From the NCBI RefSeq assembly GCF_002878395.1, contig NC_061120.1:99725124-99789123 (forward strand): a stretch of 64,000 nucleotides of DNA. Direction: 5' to 3'. The translations under genes and the position numbers were made by a program. The notes beneath the pieces were generated by a model. It saw only the letters and a program-made list of their open reading frames with translations, was not told where the DNA came from and ran no database searches. This document shows positions 57,366-64,000 of this stretch, piece by piece (position 1 is the stretch's first letter; every line of letters starts with the position of its first letter). The stretch is from Capsicum annuum (lineage: Eukaryota; Streptophyta; Magnoliopsida; Solanales; Solanaceae).

Positions 57366-58565
57366 ACACTACAACCCCAAGACCCTGTGAAGTCAGTACA
57401 AGTATTTCTAATATAATAAGAGTGTAAAGTGAAATACAGACTAAATATAAGTACACGTTGTCTCAGAATACAACATAGAGATATGTATAATCGACAAGTC
57501 AGAGTGCAGTAATACTCTAAATGCCAGGAGAACACCACAAATCTCTAATCCATAGCTTCTCCGCATAATGCACACATCAAAGTAAGAACTCGTACTATGA
57601 TCTATAGGTTGAAGAAGTGTAGTAAAAGTACCAAAGATGTGGCACTCAGTACGCATCAACCGACTGAGCTCCAAAGATAACGCAAGTATAAATAACATAT
57701 AAGTTAGACATGTAACTACAGACTGTTATCCAAGAAACTAAGCATGATAAAGATAGTGGGCAATAAGGATAAACGATTCTATTATAATAGTAAGAAGGGT
57801 CTAAATGCAATATCGTATATCGCTAGTCAATATACAAAGGAAGAGTGAAAGAAAGTTAAATGATTGTATTCAAGGACAAAAATACATATACGATATGAAT
57901 AAAAAAGGAAGAGAGGGATATAGGGTAATACCATATATACAAGTATATATATGTGTGTGTATATATAGGACTATTCAAGGTAGTAGCTAGAGGGATCTAA
58001 CCTAATATCTCGAGGGTCATAACCATATAGAAAGCTAAGACTAGAATAATGATGTCCCTAATCATAATGTAATTTTACCAATAATAAAGGATGAAAAGGA
58101 ATTAGAAATGTACCAAACACCCCGGGTTCTAGACGATAACTATCCTGCCATGAACTAACCATAATAACAAACAATAAAGTAATCAGTTAGTCTAAGCAAA
58201 TAATACCTAATGAGGCCTCCATAAGCCCGAAAGGTCCAATTAAATACTCAGCAAACAACAACCATAGCTTATACCCATACAACCCCCCATAAGGTCGATA
58301 GATATAATCACCTAACAACTATACTAGCGATAGGAAACACATATGACTAAACTTAGCATAAACCAATAGTAAACCATAACCCATTCGAGCGTCATAATGT
58401 ACTATGTGTATACACATCTTCCATCGTAGTAGCTCTCAAAGGCTGGACCTATGAAGGCCACTCTTTTCTGGCATTTGTGGCTCATGAATAAAAGGGCCTT
58501 AAGGGATGCAGGAATATCTGTATACATTGTCTGGTATCGGTCCAAGACTTTCAATAAATTATGTT
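57366..58565 (-). repeat. LTR fragment K, D family
   Basis: Aligns by eye with 32200-33660 of LTR D in the same orientation: CATAGCTTCTCCGCATAATGCACAC here versus CATAGCTTCTTCGTACAATGCACAC there (quoted in parts), and GGCTGGACCTATGAAGG versus GGCAGGACCTATGGTG. No gene: open frames 57338-57698 and 57805-57990 show no domain. The fragment meets a plus-strand LTR of the same family near 58566. Confidence 0.62.
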
Positions 58566-60353
58566 AGAAGTCATGCTTATTAATTATGTGGAAAGTTATG
58601 CTATTAATTATGCTTGAAATTGTAATGTCTGATTATATGATCACTTATGTTATTGATTTTACCACTGACTATGATAATATGTCTATCAGTTTAAGTTCAG
58701 AGATCAAAATTATATTTATTGATACCTATCAAGTTTGGAGGATGATTATGACAATATATTGATACCCGATAAGGCCGAAAGAGGACTATGATGATATATT
58801 AATACCCAACAAAGCTGATGGATGATTATAATAATATATTGATAATCGGCAAGGCAGGAGGATGATTATAATGATATATATACCGACAAGGCCAGAGAAT
58901 GATTATGATGATAGATGTCTGACAAGGTCGGAGTATGTTTATGATGATGCATTGATACCCGATAAGGTGGGAGGATAATTATATTGATGTACCTACGTAT
59001 ACATCTATTGGTTTGAGTCCAGCTATACCCTAAGTATGACTATCATATATATATATATATATATACACACACTTATAGGTAGTTGGGTATGAAATTGATA
59101 TTAGTGAGGCCGGATATGGCCCAAAAATAGAAGAGGATTAAAAAATGATATAGTTGATTATTAGTGATAATTCATGATTAGTGATGATTGATAATTAGTG
59201 GTGAATGTTGTTTAAGTAATAAAATAATGACTAGCTGATAATCGAGGATTAGTTGGTAAATGATAATTTGATAAATAAATAATGTTAGGTGATAAATAAT
59301 GGTTATCTAATAAATGGTGCTTAGCGGATATATGGTGAATAGTTGTTAAAAGATGATTAAAGGTTTTATGATGAGTAGTAATCAAATGAGTTAGTTAATA
59401 AGAGATGGCCATCTAATAAATGGTGACAAGTGAGTATCGATGATAAGGTTGTTAAATAATGGTAATATTATGGGATGGGTTACATTATCAAATGTCGATA
59501 AATGATCGGTTGATGATAATTTATGGGATGATGGTTAAATAATGGGTTGTTTATTTATAAGAGATGAATGGTTGCTTTATTCTATCTTTGAGTGTACTCT
59601 CTAGGCGTATGGGAGTCTGTGATGAGTTATTTACTTTCTGCCCAATTGGCGTATGAGAGCCAATTTTGTAGTTTGTGATTGCTTGTGTGATGCTTTATTA
59701 TTCCAATTTATTTACTTATATTGCACGGTGATGTTGGCATATGTTAATGCATCGTGTTATATTATTATTACGGTTAAATTACTTGTTATGTACAACAGCA
59801 TCGGAGACGATTCAAGTTTGTTTTAGTACCTTTACTTAGTTATGTTATCTTGCATTTAATCATACTTATATCATGATTTAGCTTAGTCAACCGAAGATGC
59901 CTACTAAGTACCCATTATTTTGATACTCATACTACACTTCTGTACCATTTTAGTACAGATTTGAGTACAAGTTGTCATCGTTGATCGTTGATTATGCTCT
60001 ATTGATTTTCCAGAGATAGGGTTTGCTCTTGGAGTTGGAGTCACTTATTTTCTTCCATCTTTAGATATTCAGTCTTTTGTTATCGAGATAGATATTGTTG
60101 ACTATTCTAATGTCTTTAAGTTGTAATATTATTAGATGCTCTTGTACTGGCTCTACCAGGTCGTTGGATGGTATCTTGTATTGATTGTTTTCTTTATTTT
60201 GAACATTTTTCTTATTTATAATTATATTGTTTATTTTCACCTATGTTGGGCATTTCTTACCGAATTAACCCATTTTATTAGCACCGAGTTATGGCTTGAC
60301 TTACCATCTAGTGGGATTTAGTAGGTTCCATCATGACTCATAAATTGGGTCAT
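58566..60353 (+). repeat. 5' LTR (partial) of chromovirus C
   Basis: A plus-strand LTR ending GGGTCATGACA at about 60353. Its last 100 bases resemble the end of LTR D. It contains a seven-unit minisatellite at 58721-58993, an (AT)n tract at 59045-59065 and degenerate GATGATTAATGG-like words at 59100-59540. The start of this LTR is missing (the 3' LTR start at 63809 reads TGTAACGCCCTG, which is not found here). Open frame 60136-60321 is hydrophobic but unrecognised. Confidence 0.62.
58721..58993. repeat. Minisatellite of about 38 bp, seven units, in LTR of C
   Basis: Units follow the pattern GATACCCGATAAGGCCGGAG then GATGATTATGATGATATATT, with 5-25% differences among units and lengths from 36 to 40 bases. 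Confidence 0.82.
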
Positions 60354-60950
60354 GACACTTGATCCAGGTTCTACCCTATCTTATGTGATCCCTTATGTGG
60401 CAGTATACTTTAGTTTTGGTCCTAAAAATATTTACGGCCTCTTTTCTGTATCTACTCTGATGGGTGATTCTATTGTTGCTAGAAAATGTATAGGGGTTGT
60501 GTGGAGTCCATTATTCATAGGGAGACATTGGTGGATTTAATAGAACTTGATGTGATAGACTTTGATGTAATCTTGGGGATGGATTGGCTCCATTTGTGTT
60601 ATACTTCTCTAGATTGTAGCATCTGAAAGGTCAGTTTCCATTTTTCTAATAAATCGATGATTAAATGGGCAAGGAGTTCCTTAGTCCCCAAAGAGAGGTT
60701 TATTTCTTATCTTAAAGCTTAAGAAATGATATGGCGTTTGTATCATCCAGTTCGGGTTAAGATTTAAACTCTAAGAGTCTCTCTTTGCAATCTATCCCTA
60801 TGGTTAGTGAATTTCTTAAAGTTTTTCCTGATGATCTTCTTGGAATTCCTTCCGATAGGAAGATAGATTTTGGGATTGATCTTCTACTGATTACCCGCCG
60901 TATTTTCATTCCTCCTTATAGGATGGTTCTACTGAACTAAAGGAACTAAA
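60354..60950 (+). pseudogene. Chromovirus C protease remnant, fused directly to the LTR
   Basis: The catalytic word DPGSTLSYV lies at 60361-60387, eight bases after the LTR end. Primer site and the whole gag are absent, so an internal deletion joined LTR and protease. The frame continues to a stop at 60538-60540. In another frame [17 protein letters not shown] follows at about 60550-60602. A linker to RT includes EFLKVFPDDLLGIPSDRK in broken frames at 60808-60860. The Asp-Pro-Gly instead of Asp-Ser/Thr-Gly is usual in this family. Confidence 0.78.
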
Positions 60951-62330
60951 GGTGCAGTTGAAGGATCTTCTTGATAGGGGTTTCATTCATCCTAGTATTT
61001 CTCTGTAGGATGCTCCTGTACTTTTTATGTGAAAGAAAGATGGATCTCTTCGGATGTGTATAGACTATCGTCACTTGAATAAGGTTATAGTGAAGAATAA
61101 GTACCTTCTTCCTAGGATTGATGACCTCTTCAATCAACTTCAAGGTGCCAAGTGTTTCTCTAAGATTGATCTTCATTCGGGTTGCCATCATTTGAAAATT
61201 AGGGAGGTTGATATTCCTAAAACTGCTTTTCAAACTCGATATGGTTATTATGAGTTTTTGGTTATGTTATTTAGGTTGACTAATTCCCCAACTGCTTTCA
61301 TGGATCTTATGAATTGGGTGTTTAGGCAGTTTCTGGATTTGTCTGTTATAGTCTTCATTGATGACATCTTGGTGTACTCCAAAAGTGAGGAGGATATTGC
61401 CAACCACCTCTGAATTGTGCTGAAAATTCTTAAGGACCAAAAATTGTAAGCAAAAATTTTTAAGCGTGAATTTTGGCTAAGTGTTGTGACTTTTCTCGGG
61501 CACATTATTTCTAGTGAGGGGAACAAGGTGGATTTATAGAAAGTAAAGGTAGTTAAGAAGTGGCCTAAACCCACGACACCAACCGACATTAGGAGTTTCT
61601 TGGGCTTAGCGGGGTATTATAGGAGATTTGTGGAGAGTTTCTCATCTATCGTTGCCCCGCTGATGAAGTTAACTCAGAAAAAGGTTAAGTTTTTACGGTT
61701 TAATGCTTGTGAGGGTAGTTTCGAGCATTTAAAGGATAAGTTGAGTTTTACTCCAGTTTTGACCCTACCCAATGCTACTAATGGGTTTGTTGTGAATTAT
61801 AACGCGTCCCACATGGGACTGAGTTATGTTTTGATGCAACATGGTAAGGTTGTGATTTATGCTTCCAGGTAGCTTAAGTTTCATAAGAGAAATTACCCTA
61901 TTCACGATCTACAGTTGGTGGCTATGGTCTTTGCTTTGAAGATTTGGCATCATTTATCTGTAAGGGGTGCATGTGGATATTTATTTGGATCATAAGAGCT
62001 TCCAGTAGCTATTTCCTCAAAAGGAGTTGAATCTCAGGTAAAGGATATGGCTTGAATTGCTTAAGGATTATGACATGAGTTTGCACTACTACTAAGGTAA
62101 AGCTAATATTATTGTCGATGCACGTAGCAGATTGTTTATGGAGAGCTTATATCATGTTAATGAGGAGAAAATAGGATTAGTGAAGGATATTCATATTCTA
62201 CCTAACTTGGGAGTTAATCTTTTGGACTCTGAAGATAGGGGGTAATTATTCAAGAAATGGTTAAATCAGCCCTTGATACTAAGGTCAAGGAGAAGTAGGT
62301 TTTGGATCCCATACTTATATAGATTAAGGA
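60951..62330 (+). pseudogene. Chromovirus C reverse transcriptase and RNase H
   Basis: The best-kept RT of the window: the open frame 61054-61413 has [34 protein letters not shown] and the intact catalytic box [10 protein letters not shown] at 61351-61380. A TGA at 61411-61413 then breaks the frame. RT thumb and connection follow; 61600-61872 starts with [14 protein letters not shown]. In RNase H the first catalytic word is YNASHMG, where the family has a D before AS, so activity is lost. Further stops follow up to 62330 (LHYY, NIIVDA words of the RNase H end near 62080-62120). Confidence 0.82.
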
Positions 62331-63700
62331 TGATGTAGGTCAATAAAAGGTTATGGCTTTCTAGATTAGGGAGACGGCATCTTAAGATACCAAGGAAGGT
62401 TGTGTATTCCTGATATAGATGGGCTGGGGGAAAGAATTTTGGCTGAAGCTCAAAAGTCCTGATATACAGTTCATCCGGGTTCGACTAAGTTGTATTATGA
62501 ATTGAAGAGTGATATGGCTAATTTTGTGGCTAAGTGTATGGTTTGTCAGTAGGTCAAGGTTAAACATTTGAGGCATGGTGGCATATCCCAAGAGGTAGAA
62601 TTGCCTATGTGGAAGTGGGAGATGATTAATATGGATTTCGTTATGGGTCTTTCGAGGTCTCACACTCAGTATGATTCTATTTGGGTCATTGTAGATAGAA
62701 TGACTGAGTCTGCTCACTTCTTGCCTATGAGGACTTACTACTAATAAGAGAATTATGCCAAGTTGTTCATTCAGGAAATAGTTAAGTTGCATGGGGCACC
62801 GGTGTCCATTATTTCAAACCAAGGAATATAGTTTTCTTCTCACTTCTGGCATTTGTTTCAGAAAAGTTTGGGTACACAGGTAAACCTTAGCACCATTTTT
62901 CACCCTCAAATAGATGGACGAGCAGAGCATACCATTCAAAATTTGAAGGATATGCTAATGGCATATGTGATTGATTTTAAAGGAAATTGGGTTGTCCATT
63001 TGCCTCTTATTGAGTTTATAACAACAATTATTATTCTAGAATTTAAATGGCTCTTTTGAAAATTTTTATGGTAAGAGGTCCAGGTCTCCTATTGGATGGT
63101 TTGAGGTGGGTGAGACTAGGTTGATTGGCCCTGACTTGATTCACCAAGCCATAGAGAAGATAAAGGTGATTAGAGAAAGACTTAAGACTACTCTAAGTCA
63201 CTAAAAGCCTTATACGAATGTGAGGCAAAGAGAGTTGGAATTTGAGGTTGGCGATTGGGTGTTCTTGAAGGTTTCTCTTATTAAAGGAATCATAAGGTTT
63301 GGCAAGAAGGGGAAGCTCAGTCCCCATTATATTGGTTTGTATCAAATTTTAAGAAAAATTGGGAATGCCGCTTACGAATTGGATTTACCAGCTAGTTTGG
63401 TTTTGATTCATCCCATTTTCCATGTGTCCATGCTTAAAAAGTGTGTGGGTGACCCTTCTTTGATAGTGCTTGTTGAGGATGTTGGTGTTACAGATTTTTT
63501 GTCTTACAAAAAAGTCCCGATTGATATATTGGATAGGCAAGTTCATAGACTATAGACAAAGGGTATAGCTTTAGTGAAGGTTCTTTGGAAAAATCAAAAG
63601 GTAGAAAAAGCTACTTGGGAATTCGAAGAAGATATAAAGCCAAGTACCTATTATTGTTCCCCGTGTTGGATGAAAGTGCTTAAGGTATGAATTTCATTTC
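62331..63700 (+). pseudogene. Chromovirus C integrase and chromodomain remnant
   Basis: The zinc-binding part at 62472-62546 reads HPGSTKLYY ... CMVC with the His and Cys ligands readable. The core shows MDFVMGL (first Asp, about 62630-62650), then SIISNQGI near 62808, where the second catalytic Asp is Asn, and GRAEHTIQNLKDMLM at 62916-62960 with the Glu kept. A frame with the GPY/F-like region covers 63220-63555 (VGDWVFLKVSLIKGIIRFGK). The chromodomain remnant follows: VEKATWEFEED at about 63602-63634, then a frameshift before KYLLLFPVLDES. Stops at 62550 and 62743-62748 add to the decay. Confidence 0.8.
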
Positions 63701-63797
63701 CCTCTTATGCATCTAGAATTACTCTTTGGATTATATTGTGTTCTTTCTATTATCGTGCTTAAAATATCCTAACTCCTCATTCGAGGAAAAACGATCC

Positions 63798-63808
63798 AGG
63801 GGGGATAA
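63798..63808 (+). promoter_or_regulatory. Polypurine tract of chromovirus C
   Basis: AGGGGGGATAA immediately before the LTR start, with a TTCGAGGAAAAACGA word upstream that matches the GAGGACGAATG word before the tracts of F and G. Confidence 0.82.
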
Positions 63809-64000
63809 TGTAACGCCCTGTAAAAATTTTGATCATTTTATTTTTAACCCTCTTGTGTTCATAATACTAATTTTTTACTTGAATTATGATTAGGGATGTT
63901 AAAGGGGTGTTTTGAAAAAGTTTTGGAATTTTCAAAAGGGGCTTGGGGACATTTTGGGACCCCAAGGTAGTTAATCTCTAAGATAGTGGCATACCACACC
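63809..64000 (+). repeat. 3' LTR of chromovirus C, first 192 bases
   Basis: Starts TGTAACGCCCTGTAAAAATT right after the polypurine tract and continues past the end of the window. Confidence 0.8.

Overview
This window is plant nuclear DNA from a repeat-rich, probably pericentromeric or heterochromatic region. I recognise no intact host gene. AT-rich noncoding DNA, Tekay/Del-like chromoviruses with roughly 3-kb LTRs, Athila elements, CACTA and hAT DNA transposons and a caulimovirid copy with a tRNA-Met primer site together suggest Solanaceae (inference; no single-copy gene is available to prove it). Nearly all protein-like stretches are broken by stops and frameshifts.

Layout: 1-1540, plus-strand Athila gag/protease fragment. 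1640-22413, two related minus-strand Ty3/gypsy chromoviruses in tandem, read right to left: LTR 19983-22413, internal A 8063-19982, LTR 5054-8062, truncated internal B 1640-5053. Inside A's gag lies element F (12785-19601), with two 3-kb LTRs, only 857 bp between them, and GCATT target duplications. 22415-31332 is element G, with the same plan (3-kb LTRs, 2.85 kb without genes, TTCAA duplications), inserted at the very edge of A's LTR. 31338-35320 is a minus-strand gag fragment and LTR of a third chromovirus (D).

35321-44970 is a degenerate plus-strand Athila (LTR, primer site, gag, protease, RT, RNase H, integrase). Its gag is split by a 3.3-kb CACTA element (37284-40569) carrying a transposase-associated fragment and what looks like a captured piece of a CAX cation/H+ exchanger gene. 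Its integrase is cut by a hAT element (44971 to about 56990) whose decayed transposase is on the minus strand. An endogenous pararetrovirus (45911-53846) sits in the AT-rich tandem repeats of that hAT element. It is flanked by direct repeats of about 425 bp and keeps movement, coat, protease, RT, RNase H and 3'-terminal gene remnants.

56990-64000 holds LTR fragments in inverted orientation, then a plus-strand chromovirus C with gag deleted (protease to chromodomain, 60354-63700), its polypurine tract, and the start of its 3' LTR at 63809.

The elements do not form a working pathway. The window is a layered record of insertion: tandem A/B and D are older than F and G; Athila is older than CACTA and hAT; hAT is older than the pararetrovirus.
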